A DNA stretch of 64,000 nucleotides from Opeltia flavorubescens (taxonomy: Eukaryota; Ascomycota; Lecanoromycetes; Teloschistales; Teloschistaceae): the NCBI GenBank assembly GCA_000442125.1, contig KE546966.1, positions 520,969 to 584,968 of the forward strand. The letters are read 5' to 3'. Positions within the stretch are counted from its first letter, which is position 1. Each line of letters starts with the position of its first letter. The notes beneath the pieces are model-generated. The model worked only from the letters and a program-made list of their open reading frames with translations, was not told the origin of the DNA and did no database searches. This document shows positions 47,504 to 58,892 of the stretch, in pieces. The translations under genes and the position numbers were made by a program.

Positions 47504-50433
47504 CTAAGTACTGCCGCTGAGAACGGGGTTGTTTGCACCGAGAGTAGTGCCTCCGGAGCCGCCAGTCTGGTATCCTCCGTTCATGCCGCCTGCATTCTTA
47601 AAGGAGTAATCCTGGTTGTCGTCACTGCTGAAGGCTTGGTTGACCTGGTTGCTGAAACCTGCTGAGTTGTTTGACGGTTCAGCTTGGCCGAAGGTCGATT
47701 GACCAGGCTCCACATTCTGAGGGCCTCGAACTCCACCGCTAGAAGACTGATGTGGCTTGCGAGTGACAGAGGAAGCTTTTGGCAGGTTGGTTGACTCAGC
47801 AGCCGAGCCAATGCCAAAGACAGGCGACTCCCACTTGTCACCCTTTGCTGCGAGGTTCTTATATTCAGTTGCCTTGGTGGATATACCGCCTGGTAACTTG
47901 ATGTCTTGGAAGATGGAGTCATGTTGTGTCATGGCAACATTGGCCTTCTTATCAGCAGAAGCCGCTTCAGCCTTTTCTTTGTTCTTGGTCATGGTGGTTT
48001 TGGCGGCGTCAACGTAGCGGCTGTAGATATTTGGTGCATTTGCAGGATCGTTCTTGGCAGCCGCAGCAACGCGCTCGGCTTCCTGGTGGATCTCATAGGC
48101 TTTACCGTCAAGTTGATGGACTTGATCCTTGATCAGCTTTTCCAGCACCTTGGAGATTGCAGGCTTGACGACACCGAATAGAAGAGGCTTGAAGATGTTG
48201 AACAAAAGCTTGTGCTTGGACTGCTTGAGCTTAATGTTCAGGCTCTTCATGTCAACGTCAACCTTGTTAATCTTGAAGAAGTGTTGACCATCAGATTTGT
48301 CGGCAGTTTCCATAGCAATCTTGAAGCTGAAACCAGTGCCACCCATGTGGATATCCATGACACCAGTGTCCTTGATCGAAGGGAAGCCTTGCTTTTTGTT
48401 GATGTAATAACTGACGTCTTTCAAATCCATCTGAACACCAGACACGGACACCATGACCTTGTTCTTACTCTTATTGGTGACAGTCTTGCGACCCCAACGG
48501 AAGTAATTATCACTACCAAACTCAAAAGAGTTGGGCGCAAGGTTATCGCTCTCAATAACAAGGTTCTCGACGATGGCGTCAATCATAGGGTCGGTGTACT
48601 CGATACGTGGTACTGGAACATAGCGGACATTCACAAAGATTCCAGGGACGACGACGTTGCTGAGATCCTTAAGAAGGTGTTTTTTGAAGACAGGCTTGCC
48701 ATTCTCATCATTGCCAAGTTCAGTGAACAGCTTGTTAATAGAAGCGGCGAACTTCTTATTTTGTGGATCCTCGTCAAACTCTTTGCCGAAGAATTTGACC
48801 TCGTCAAGCACGCGATTGGTGTGGTCGCGATACCGCTCACGAAGGAGGAAATGACCTTGATCATAGAGTTGATTCCATTCTTCATTGGCAGCATCTTGCA
48901 TGATGAATCCTTGTTCCTTGAGACATTTGCGGATGTATCTATCGATGGACTTGAACCAATTCTTGAGTTCGGGGTCTTTGTCGGCGTCTCGGTAGACAGC
49001 ATTGACGGAATCAATCATATCGTCAGCAGAGGTGTAGTTGGCGAATCGCTCGAGTAGCGTCTTAATTTGAGTCAGCAAAGAGCTGTTCCCTTTCATAAAG
49101 CCTAGACATACCCTTAAGTCAGTCTCTGCTGATGTGAGGGCTGTATCACTGTGGGCACCTTTGACAGTGCCAGCGCCTTGCTGGCTTAAGTTCTTGCTGT
49201 GTCCACCATACTCTTCGGCAATATTGAGTAGAGTTTCAACTGCTTGCTGATCTATACAATAATCAGCGACATCACCATGGATAAAAACTAAGTGCACTCA
49301 CAATCTTGATGACCTTGAATCTCGACAATCATCTTTTTCAAGCGGAAGATGCTCTGATCACGGCGTTCCTTGGGGAATTTTTCCTTTGCGTAATTCATGC
49401 TACGGTCTCGGTATTGCTTGGCTCGATCCTTGGTTTCATCAGGAATGTTGGCCGAAGCCTGATCACGTAGTTGATTGGCGCCAGTGGATGCGGCTTGATT
49501 AGGGTCGACACCATCACCGGTTTGATTTTGATCGGCAGCGTTCTTGGCAGTATTTTTGAGATCTTGCTGATTGAATGGCTTATTCTTGTTGAAGGTACCC
49601 TTGGCCTGATTTCTGAGGTTATCACGGGAGAGGTCGGGAACATCGTGCCAGGTATTATCATCAGCAGGCTGATCGATCTGAGACAGCTGCTCTTGAGACG
49701 GGTTGACGCGGTTGGCAGCATTTTGTGCTGCGTCACCAGCAATATCACGAAGGAGAACTGTGGCATCGTTCACTGAAGGCAATGTCAGCCATTGGAATTA
49801 CACGAGGCTCGAAGAGATACTCACATAATTTTCGGAATTGACCATTGGAGATCAAAAGGGTGCCGAGGGTGCGAAGACCATCGAGGGCCTGGTTACCGTG
49901 TTGTTGGGCGGTACTCTTGTCGATGGGTGCACCTGGGAGCTTGGCATCGCCACCCTGTACAAATCTTGTCTGCCACATGAAGTCTTGGAGCAAATTTCCC
50001 TCATTCTTGGTTAACAGGAGAACCTTAGCCTGCTCGATGACATCTCGAAGATCAGCGACAAGATGTCGGCCTTCAGAAGAGAGCTTGCTGGATGGGTTCG
50101 ACAGGGGCCCCGATGCAATAGCTGAGTTGAGGGCCACATCTATTTGCTTGTTCTAGATTGGGGTCAATTTGTGATTCAGAGCTTTCGGAAAGGCATGAAA
50201 AACGTACTGATGGAACTTTGCCATTCGCAAAGGCTAGATAGCGTTGAATTAGCAATCGTTCAAGCCTCGTAAATATACGGCTGTACAATTATTGGAAGGT
50301 ACGCGTCGAGGCGCAAGTAGATAGAAAGTAGTGATGACTTACCAGAGTAAATGCCGTATAGCTGAAGCTTCTGATTGACATCGGCCTCCTTCTGCTTGAC
50401 GTTGGTGGGACGGTTGACAGCGCTGGAAGCCAT
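47504..50433 (-). CDS. HAM1-like domain protein (HAM1_N/HAM1_C, formerly DUF5923/DUF4449)
   Basis: Large fungal protein. Exons: 50343-50433, 50208-50233, 50152 down to 49825, 49772 down to 49302, 49251 down to 49112, and 49060 down to 47504; phases agree and give about 870 residues. Starts MASSAVNRPTNVKQKEADVN. The N-terminal part is helical (LVADLRDVIEQAKVLLLTKN, DAAQNAANRVNPSQEQL). The middle/C-terminal part has ERYRDHTNRVLDEVKFFGKEF, the FKINKVDVDMKSLNIKLK strand pattern, and IFKPLLFGVVKPAISKVLEK, a BPI/SMP-like tubular lipid-binding look. The tail is disordered and rich in G/N/S/Q. The domain names are the ones I recall for this family; biochemical function is unknown. A 51-nt stretch (49061-49111) has GT..AG ends and a CTGAC branch site and keeps frame either way. 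Confidence 0.8.
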
Positions 50434-51732
50434 AATGGAGATTGTGATACAAAAATCACTGGGGTATCAAATGCAACGGGTAAAATACAGGCACGGCAGC
50501 AAGCTGACGAGGACAGCCAACTATGTTCGTGCAACTAGATTCAGGCTGTAAAGGATGAGAAGGTGATGGATGTTGTGAAGGTGGCAAGGTGTTGAAAAGG
50601 AAGAATCCTATGCAGGATGATGGCTATGAAGTAGTCTGTGAAGCAAGTGAGGGAAGGAGAAGGGTGCAATTTCCAAGGTTTGGAAGGCGCGAACAGGGGA
50701 GGACCCTAAACAGTTAGTGCCAGTAAAATGTCTACTTCTACGTCACCACTCGCCTTTCAATTGGTCCAATGCGGCTCAACGTAATCTTACTACTTACCTG
50801 TCTATCGAATTGTGAACCTGGCATCTTTCTTCTATTCCCGTCTTTCTTCTTTGCTTCACTCTATACGGTTGGGGACGTGTCATGTCTGTTTCATCTAAGA
50901 TATCGATCGCTAAAAGTATGCCTTCAAATCAAGCAGGTATCTGGCGCGAGTCATGATTCTGGTGTCTTCCAAGACCGTCTGAACTGTGGCAATTTCTGCC
51001 GATCTCCCCATTCGCTTTTATTTCTTTCTACAACGTATCCGCTGATGTCGGAACGCAGTCCGATCTTGTCAGTCTAGACCACTTCTTTTTCGAGGGATCA
51101 ATAGCGTTGAAAAGCTAAGCAATGATATTGACATGCTCAATGAGACCTCTTTCTGTTACAATATCTGTTTCGTCATCAGGGTTTCGGGTGGGGAAATAAG
51201 CGAATGGAATGCTTCGGTCCTCCTCCTCCTTGTGAACGCCACATCCACAGGACGTGATAAGCCATTAAGAAACTTCGTATTCGATCATGCCACGCTACCA
51301 CGCTACCAACGTGACTAGTAGATTAAGGTAGCTGTCAATTCTAACAATGTTGTTAGGTATTTATTATCAATTGCCCAATCACTCTTTCCTCCTCGGTTAT
51401 GATCTTGATATTGCACATAAGCAATGTGGCTTGACTTCGTTACCAGCCACATCTGACAATCTGACCAACTTCATGTCATCCTCAATACTTCGGAGTGAGC
51501 TGAAGGACTCAAAGCTGACATGTCAGGCCATCGACTTTTGTCCCCAGCAGCGGACCTTTCTTCTCCTCTTTATCTTCATGATACTCCTTTCATACCTGTA
51601 ATTGATAACTTCCTCTGCGGTGGTCGCTGCCATTGTCCCATTCAAACAACAAGCCTACAACAGCTACACAAAGCCCCTATTGGATCCGGCTCGGCAGATT
51701 TTGAAGCTTCATCCTCCTAGTTTCAATACAAA
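50434..51732. other. Intergenic, HAM1-like promoter to DUG3
   Basis: Divergent upstream region of two genes. Small plus-strand frames near 50769-51077 and 51347-51601 have no family features. No repeats or RNA genes seen. Confidence 0.4.
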
Positions 51733-53016
51733 ATGTGTAGATTCCTGGTATTTGAAGCTTGAGATAATGATCAGATGATAGTTGGCTAACAATCTCTGAA
51801 GCTGTACAAGGGAAAAGACGAGATCCTGCTGTCGAAGCTGATCCTCGACCCTCAACATTCTATCCTCACTCAGTCGTACGACTCTCGGCTACGGTTGGTA
51901 TGTAATACAATATCCTTGATTAGTGTTGTTAGCAGAATATCTCTCTAGCAGACGTCATTACCATGATGCTTTGCCTGATACGAAGACCCATCTCTCTGGC
52001 GTCTGCAATGAAATTTACGGAAGACTAATAAGAGATGTTTAGGACACTCGACGACCCCACAACGGCGATGGCTTCGGCCTGGGCTACTACACTTCTCCCA
52101 CCTTGGGCCCCGCACCATGCATCTTCACCTCTACGACCCCAGCGTGGAACTGCGTCAACCTTCTCCGCATCAGCTCCAAGACGACGTCAAACCTCATCTT
52201 TGCCCACGTCCGAGCCACGACTGAAGGTTCTCTTTCCGATTCAAACTGCCATCCTTTCCACCACAACAGTCTCATGTGGATGCACAACGGTGGCATCGGC
52301 GGCTGGAAATACGTAAAGCGAAACTTGGCCATGAGCGTCCACGAACGCTGGTTCAGCATCGTCGGCGGTAGTACTGATAGTGAATGGGCGTTCGCATTGT
52401 TCCTCGATGTGCTTGACCGAATGGGATACGATCCGGACTCTCCCGCTCTCAATGAAACCGGTTTCGGTCACGCTGTTTTACGGAAAGCGATGCTGGCAAC
52501 AATCAAAAGAATCAACGCCCTGATCGCAGAGATCCCAGATAAGGAACGGAAGGAAAAGGAAGAAGGGCTGGATTGTCGAAGTTTGATGAACTTTGCTATA
52601 ACAGACGGGCATTCAGTCGTTTGCACGAGGTATGTGGGCAGCAAGACGGACGAAGCGGCAAGTTTGTACTGGAGCAGCGGTACAAGCTGGCAGGAAGACA
52701 AGTCGATGAAGGGAAGATTCCGTATGGAAAGGAGAGATAAAGGTGCGGATATTGTCTTGGTGGCTAGTGAGCCTTTGACTTTTGAACGAGGTAAAAAACC
52801 CCCAATCTCGTGTCACAGGATTTGACTAAAGAAGTATTGGCAGACGATTGGGTCATTGTACCGACCAATTCGACCTTGACCATCCATAAGCAAGCCGTCA
52901 TGGTTCATCCTATTGTGGATGAGAATTACAACCCCAATCCATCATACACTAGGTCGAACGGTTTTGCTGTCTCCAAAGGATTGGACGCATCAGAAGAGAA
53001 GGAAAGAGGTGAATGA
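51733..53016 (+). CDS. DUG3: Class II glutamine amidotransferase Dug3
   Basis: Ntn-type amidotransferase subunit of the cytosolic Dug2-Dug3 complex that breaks down glutathione independently of gamma-glutamyl transpeptidase. Exons 51733-51747 (15 nt), 51802-51897, 52043-52790 and 52844-53016 join in frame to 343 residues. The N terminus MCRFL places the catalytic Cys at position 2. PHNGDGFGLGYY, LIFAHVRATTEG and HNGGIGGW are the glutamine-binding blocks. The C-terminal part has LVASEPLTFER and DDWVIVPTNSTLTIHK. The first exon encodes only MCRFL, so a reader starting from a long frame would miss the catalytic Cys. Complete and normal. Confidence 0.94.
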
Positions 53017-54012
53017 GCTATTACATTTAGAGATCTTCAGAAAGTGTAGAACATCGGAAATCGGTAGTACTGTAGCATAGGATCAATTTCAACCATTACC
53101 TAAAATTGCGTTCATGGCTTCCATAGTGTGTTACATTATCCATGATTATTAGCTTTTGACTTGANTTTATCTCTCTGGTTTCACATCGTCCAACGTTGAT
53201 TTCATCCCCAGGCTTTAGCTGAAATGCTGTCGCATCCAATAAACGAAGCTTGCTCCCGGGACTTTCTACTTGCGGAGATTACTTGATACTCAGTAGGCTA
53301 CAAAATATTGGGTATTCAAGTGATCGCAATTTAAGCAGCATAAGGAGTACTATTTGAATTGGAGAGAAAAGCACAACAACCAATGCTATATTCCTGAGTG
53401 TACCAAATGAAACCACTCCTGCCACCATCTCACACTTGTCGGCACAGAAATTCAGTAAAAAGCCTTGAAGGTGCTTAGCGCTGGCCAGCTCAAACCCGAA
53501 GTATGACCGCTGCTAAACTCCTTCGAGGATTTTGTAACAATGAAAGAGGGCAAAGTGCAAGAGGTTGGCAGGAATGATTTTTACGTGGAATACAAACTGA
53601 AGAGCTTGACTATCCCCCCGGCATACATTCACACTTCACTTTCCCAACACTACTCCACCTCTTATGAAAGCTAACATCTCCGAGCCACCCATGAAAAGTG
53701 CTATACGATTGCAATGGATTGGAGTGTCTTGTGTGATATACATATCGTGGTATCGAAGGAAGAGTAAGCTCGTGTGAGGGCACAAAGGGTTTCGATGAAC
53801 ACGGGAAGGGTCTATGGGTTTATAGTCATTGCATGGCGGTAGATGTATAACGATTAGAAGCAGGGAATGGAAAAAATTTGGTTTTGGATGGATAAGTAGT
53901 TTATTTGAATGGTCTCTACTTCTAAATATTCTCTCCTAAAGCTAATCCAAAGAAGTGTGTCGGGTAGCTACTCCCTAGCAAGTGGTGGGCATTACAACCA
54001 TGGTAGATGCTC
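53017..54012. other. Intergenic, convergent 3' flanks
   Basis: About 1 kb between DUG3 and the RING gene, with one undetermined base at 53165. Several short frames without family features; nothing else seen. Confidence 0.4.
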
Positions 54013-55467
54013 TTACTGGTCTGGTGGCCCATATGTAAGATGTCGGCGCAGACGCTCTCTTCTCTCCAAATACTCCTGTGCCGTCGGTCCATACGGCGCG
54101 TCAAACATTCCCCCATCCAAAATCTCGGTCGAAGATGTGGCATCAGACCCAGCAGATTCCGGTTCAAATACAACCCTGCTGAAAAACCCTTTCGGGTCAT
54201 GGTGGTAAGAAATATCCTTTACCGGGAAATGAGCCTTCCACCTACCGTACCCCTGAGATTCCGGGTCGAAGAAAAAGGATCTCATGTTGTCGTTCTTCAG
54301 TTCGAAATTCTCAAAGAACATGATGAGCTGGATCACGCGTAGCTGCTCGGCGGCGGGAAGCTGAGGAATTATCCGCATATAGCGGTACGCAGCAATGCGG
54401 AGACAATCTCGTGCTTGCTTGAATAGCGTCCGGCATTTTTGTGGGGAAGGTCGAATCTCATGTTCGCCAAGAATCTCGTTGTCGTTGTAACGACGGTTAA
54501 GAAACTCTGATATAGAGACACGGTCCATTGCTTCGTAGGGATTGAGCTCGTACTGGAAGAATGAGTAAGCTAAATCTGAAAGACGAAGGCGGGCGCGAAG
54601 GAGCTGCAGTGTGTCGATGTGGCATGGCGCTTTTTGGCCAAAAGCGGAGGTCCTACAGAGCGGGCAATGGTGCCTTCGGCCTGCCGTGCGACTCATCCGT
54701 GGTAAGGCTTCAAGATTGAGGAAATCGTCGCTAAAGAGGTCAATGGGCGGCAAAGACTGGTCTTCGTCGCGAATCTCACCTTCTTCGAGATTATCTCCAT
54801 CATCTTCATGTTCTGCATCCTCATCCAGGACCAGCGGCCCTTGTTCATTGATTACTCGGATGGCTTCCCGAATCTGCTCTTCTGATGGTGATGTAAGTCT
54901 ATTGGTGAGCTCTTGAGCCGTCTGTAATGCGAAGTTTACCTGGGAGTGTTCCTCCGCCCCGGAAAATCCATCCCTCCCATCCATTATGTGTTGTATGGCT
55001 GCTGCAACCTCCTGAACGAAGTCTTGGGTGTCCGGAGTGATCTGTTGCGGAAGAATATTCCCAATGTCGGTCGAACTTGCTGCTTCGCTCGGCGCTTCGA
55101 GGGCAGAGTCTGCTCCAGCGGTTGGTGGAAGGATGATGCTATTGAGCCACTGCATGAGGCAGTACTCATGAAAGCTATGATTGCAATCTGGAAGGGTAGT
55201 CATGGCCAGCTTGGCACTCACACCATCCTCTCCTAGGGTGTCATTGCATATGGAGCAACCACCGGCCTGTCCAGCGGCAAGCTTGGTCGCATCGTTGAGT
55301 TTTCTGACGGTGATAATTGTACAGTGTGGGACTCCCGCATAACATGGCCCCGGCACCCGATTGAATGGCGTGTACATGGCGACTGGAAGTATCGGCTGAA
55401 CAAAGTGTCTGACTTGTCGAGGCAGATTGAAGAAAGGAGTTGAGTTGAAGGAACGACCGAATAGCAA
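54013..55467 (-). CDS. RING finger protein with split RING domain
   Basis: Single-exon 484-residue protein. The first half of a RING finger is GGCSICND...LPDCNHSFHEYCLMQW, with C-x2-C, then C-x-H-x2-H-x2-C. The closing pair comes in RRHHCPLCRTS, 164 residues further on, a gap far longer than usual (about 4-50). The insert is acidic (DEDAEHEDDGDNLEEGEIRDED) and otherwise helical/disordered. After the RING a conserved-looking helical region follows (LKIAAYRYMRIIPQLPAAEQL type, FFDPESQGYGRWKAHFP). The likely role is an E3 ubiquitin ligase, if the halves fold together; zinc binding is inferred only. No signal peptide or clear membrane segment. Substrate unknown. Confidence 0.78.
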   Translation of the reverse strand: MLFGRSFNSTPFFNLPRQVRHFVQPILPVAMYTPFNRVPGPCYAGVPHCTIITVRKLNDATKLAAGQAGGCSICNDTLGEDGVSAKLAMTTLPDCNHSFHEYCLMQWLNSIILPPTAGADSALEAPSEAASSTDIGNILPQQITPDTQDFVQEVAAAIQHIMDGRDGFSGAEEHSQVNFALQTAQELTNRLTSPSEEQIREAIRVINEQGPLVLDEDAEHEDDGDNLEEGEIRDEDQSLPPIDLFSDDFLNLEALPRMSRTAGRRHHCPLCRTSAFGQKAPCHIDTLQLLRARLRLSDLAYSFFQYELNPYEAMDRVSISEFLNRRYNDNEILGEHEIRPSPQKCRTLFKQARDCLRIAAYRYMRIIPQLPAAEQLRVIQLIMFFENFELKNDNMRSFFFDPESQGYGRWKAHFPVKDISYHHDPKGFFSRVVFEPESAGSDATSSTEILDGGMFDAPYGPTAQEYLERRERLRRHLTYGPPDQ

Positions 55468-55796
55468 CTCGACACGTCGATATATCCAGATCGGATTCGA
55501 TACAATTAACGCTTCATATTAAAAGTGACCTGTGAGAGAAACCTATATATATAGAAGCTCTTTGTACATCTCTGTTACATGGCATTGTTGCAACAAAGGC
55601 TCGACGCTGCTCGATTTCATGCATTGATCGGCGATGTCCTAACAAAGCGTTTGTTGACTTTCTAACAATTGAGATACACTCGGATCACTGGGTTCAAAGA
55701 CTCTGGAGTGTTCATGAATGTGCATCATCACCGAGTATGCTCCACCTAGAGAAACACAGAGGCTCTTTCTCCTGTCTGGCGGTGATCAGCGATCCA
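55468..55796. other. Intergenic, RING gene to 1031-aa gene
   Basis: Short gap on the minus strand: RING-gene promoter and 3' flank of the 1031-residue gene. Nothing recognised. Confidence 0.4.
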
Positions 55797-58700
55797 TCAC
55801 CCTATAGCTACAACCCTCTCATAGGTACGTGAGACAATGCGGTCGAAGCACTGCCAGCAGATACGCTCTGGTAGAATGATGGTATTATAACCCAGAGCAA
55901 GACTAATCGAGGAAGCTGCTAGACGGGCTTGCCAATTGCCATGTGCTCTCACTAAGGAAATACGTTCTTCAGGCGCATCCACGAGACCAAGCCAACTGTC
56001 AATGCAAATGACCCTCGACCGCCATGTGTCGGTATCAAGGTGCTGGCTCGTACAACTAGGCAACCTCGAGAGCTTTATAGAGTTCGCCCATTTGAAAAAG
56101 TTTAAATCGGCAATCCACCTTCCACCTTCGTATACCGAAAATAATGTCTCAAGAATGCACGCTTCTGTATCTTGGCCTCCAGAGAAGCCGACGTTGAGAG
56201 GCGTCGCAGCACCAGTGAAAGAGAGATGTAAAGAGGTGCTTCCAAAATGATCTGGAAGACGACCGTCAAACTCGTTCCGTTCGATAAGTGGCCACTCGGC
56301 CAGGGAGACTTCTTTGATCATAGGATCCTTTGGAGGGACCAAGAAAGAGATACCTGGACGGCCAATGTTACCGATTACACCGCGAATATCCCCTGGATGG
56401 ACTTCATCATAAGGATCTGCCAGAAGAGCAGCGCTGACATAGATCACGTCTCCAGAAGACATGGCCATGACATCGCCAAGCTGATTCGGGTCAACATCAA
56501 ATTGACCAGATTCAAGCATTGTTATGCATGCAAAGGCCTGAGCCTTGGTAAGTGCGTACGGCTCCAAAGACTCGGGTGTTCCCCTCAGATCTCCCAGAGC
56601 GCCGCGAACCATCTGCGTGCCAATACATGTTCGAACCCATGAAACGTCATACAATCCCCGCTGCAGAACGCGAACGTCCACCGATGCATACGGGAAATGC
56701 TTAAACATGTTGGCAGCTGTCGAGATAGCTTTCAGAGACTTGAGATGAGGGTCTACATCTGCTCGAGCATATCGTAGAGAGGATTCAAGCTCTTGAGCTA
56801 AACGCATACCATTTATTGCTTTCTTTTCGAAGAGTGAGTACATCTCCTCAGCGTTCGCTTCATGTGTTTGAACAGCGTCAATGAGGCGCTGAAAATGGTC
56901 GACGACGAATAACGCCGCATCATGAACATCGCCATATATATACTTGAACCAGACATTCGAGATCGAACGCTTCGCTTTTGAAGGATTCATGTCAGCCCAT
57001 AGGATGCCTGTTGTTCTTGGCTCGAGATCTTCTATACATTGAAATTCCCGCTCGGTGATTGATTCGCCATTTTTACGCAATACAGCGCTTCTGCGCTTAT
57101 ACTCTTCTGCCATTGTAATCAAATCCTCCTCAATGTTATCTAACCGACGACAATGGTCACCGGAGCGGGCATAGATCTCTTGTCCTACGTTAAGGGCTTC
57201 CGACTGCGTCTCTGGCGTGCATCGGCCGAGGTAGTCTATTCTAGATAGCTCATCGATGAATGCACGCTGTCCAGCATACAGCCACCGATGGTGCATCCCG
57301 ATAGGGTTTTCCCCCATTTGTTCAGCTTTTCTTTTCTTGCTAGCCGTCATGTCCAATGGCATCGCAGTAGCATACTCATAAACGAACCTTGATCCAGGCA
57401 AGTGATGCTTGTACCGAATCAAAATTTGGGAGCCATCTATACGCATCTGCTCTCCAATCGCCTTACCAAGTTTTCGAAGTAAAAGTATTTTATCTTCCTC
57501 TTCAGGGATTAAATTCACAAAACGACCCTGGCTGATCAACCCGAAGAGTGGCTCAGCCGGTGTTCCTAGAAATGTCTTCCCATGTTTACGACCCAAAGAG
57601 ATTAGTTTGTTGTAATGTTGACGTTCAACGCCTGAAGAAGAAACATAGGTATTCGCGGCGTTACACAAGAGGGACAGCCACGAATGTTGAGCGATCCCCT
57701 CTGTGATCAGCGTCGCCTTTTCCGAGCCAAGCTTGGCAGCTTCGCTTAATAAAAAGTGCACAGAACATAGCCATCTCAAAGACCTAAGCGTGTCCTTTCC
57801 TGCTGCACCCCAGCCCTGGAGCAGACAGCCTAATGTGGCTTGAAGTAGCTCTGGTAGAGACAAGCGTGAGCGCAGGCCGCTGCTCATAGAACATGTTGAG
57901 ATAACGGGTGTACCATAATGACGAAGGCATGCTAATGGTAGGGACCAGTGGACCCCTGTCTGCTCAGGAGTTGAAGTTTCAAGGCCGAGAGTCAGTACAC
58001 CCCCGGAAGCGAAGACCGGGTCACTCTGGCGCACGTAAGCCACCGAAGGCTTCACAACTGTAATGTCGGGAAATAGATGCCAGGAGCAGAGAGCCAAGAG
58101 GATGTCCCCATTGCGCGCTTGTTGGGAAATGCCCTGAAGTAAAGCCTCCATTTGGGCCAAGGAATTATGCCATGCTTCCATGACGCTAACATAAGTATCC
58201 GTCTTTCCATTGACGGGTACTTGAACGTTATCGAGAATCAGCATTAGTTGTTTCTGCTGTCTGATCTTGACCTTATCACCAACTCGTAGCCAAGCTCGTG
58301 CACTCGCGTCCCATTCCGCAACCTGCGCTCGAGGGAAGTCTTGTCGAGCGGCAGACAACGTAGCAAGATGAGCAATGTCGGTTTCATCGAAGTCTGCGAC
58401 GACTTCATCTTTGCGGCTCTTGATGATTTCCACCCAAATTGAAATCGCTTCAGGAGCATCCCAGATGCGAGCCAGAAGACAAGCAAGCAAATGGACGGAG
58501 ATGGCGCTCGTTCCAGAAGTAGCTGCAGCCCATAAACTCGTTGCATCGGCTCCAGCTCGATTGGCAAACACGCCGTATTTCCTGCGATCTCGCTCGTTTA
58601 AGGATAGTCCTTGGGCTATCTCGGAAGCTCGGGTACCATAAGCCTTTGTAAGTGCGGGTGTCGCAGGTATCTTTCTCTCGAATAGCGCGCCGAGTTTTCG

Positions 58701-58892
58701 AGCAATAGTATGAAGCATACCGCCTTCTGCTTCCTCGCGTCGAACACTCGAAAGGGCGGAGCCTACACCCTCGAACTCTTTTGGTGCAGCGACTTTCCAT
58801 AAGGCGAAGTCAAAGTTGATGTTGGCCAATGCTGGTGCGATCTCGAGCGAGCCATTGGCGATACTCGGCATCAACTTGTTGATCGAAGCCAT
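55797..58892 (-). CDS. Large fungal protein of unknown function (1031 aa)
   Basis: An uninterrupted frame of 1031 residues. I do not recognise a named domain. The start region (INFDFALWKVAAPKEFEGVG, SALSSVRREEAEGG) and other blocks (LTKAYGTRASEIAQGLS, ISVHLLACLLARIWD) have the look of a family I have seen as uncharacterised in many filamentous fungi. Mostly helical and soluble, with no signal peptide. A basic patch (TASKKRKAEQMG) near residue 515 could be a nuclear signal. The second half has alternating strands and helices (ACITMLESGQFDV, GDVMAMSSGDVIYVSAALL). Intronless. Its neighbours (a RING protein and a secreted protein) give no hint. Confidence 0.78.
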   Translation of the reverse strand: MASINKLMPSIANGSLEIAPALANINFDFALWKVAAPKEFEGVGSALSSVRREEAEGGMLHTIARKLGALFERKIPATPALTKAYGTRASEIAQGLSLNERDRRKYGVFANRAGADATSLWAAATSGTSAISVHLLACLLARIWDAPEAISIWVEIIKSRKDEVVADFDETDIAHLATLSAARQDFPRAQVAEWDASARAWLRVGDKVKIRQQKQLMLILDNVQVPVNGKTDTYVSVMEAWHNSLAQMEALLQGISQQARNGDILLALCSWHLFPDITVVKPSVAYVRQSDPVFASGGVLTLGLETSTPEQTGVHWSLPLACLRHYGTPVISTCSMSSGLRSRLSLPELLQATLGCLLQGWGAAGKDTLRSLRWLCSVHFLLSEAAKLGSEKATLITEGIAQHSWLSLLCNAANTYVSSSGVERQHYNKLISLGRKHGKTFLGTPAEPLFGLISQGRFVNLIPEEEDKILLLRKLGKAIGEQMRIDGSQILIRYKHHLPGSRFVYEYATAMPLDMTASKKRKAEQMGENPIGMHHRWLYAGQRAFIDELSRIDYLGRCTPETQSEALNVGQEIYARSGDHCRRLDNIEEDLITMAEEYKRRSAVLRKNGESITEREFQCIEDLEPRTTGILWADMNPSKAKRSISNVWFKYIYGDVHDAALFVVDHFQRLIDAVQTHEANAEEMYSLFEKKAINGMRLAQELESSLRYARADVDPHLKSLKAISTAANMFKHFPYASVDVRVLQRGLYDVSWVRTCIGTQMVRGALGDLRGTPESLEPYALTKAQAFACITMLESGQFDVDPNQLGDVMAMSSGDVIYVSAALLADPYDEVHPGDIRGVIGNIGRPGISFLVPPKDPMIKEVSLAEWPLIERNEFDGRLPDHFGSTSLHLSFTGAATPLNVGFSGGQDTEACILETLFSVYEGGRWIADLNFFKWANSIKLSRLPSCTSQHLDTDTWRSRVICIDSWLGLVDAPEERISLVRAHGNWQARLAASSISLALGYNTIILPERICWQCFDRIVSRTYERVVAIG

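Noticed and set aside
48212-49057. 281-codon plus-strand frame opposite the HAM1-like gene
   Set aside because: Antisense shadow of a well-supported coding exon; hydrophobic pattern mirrors the codon positions of the real gene.
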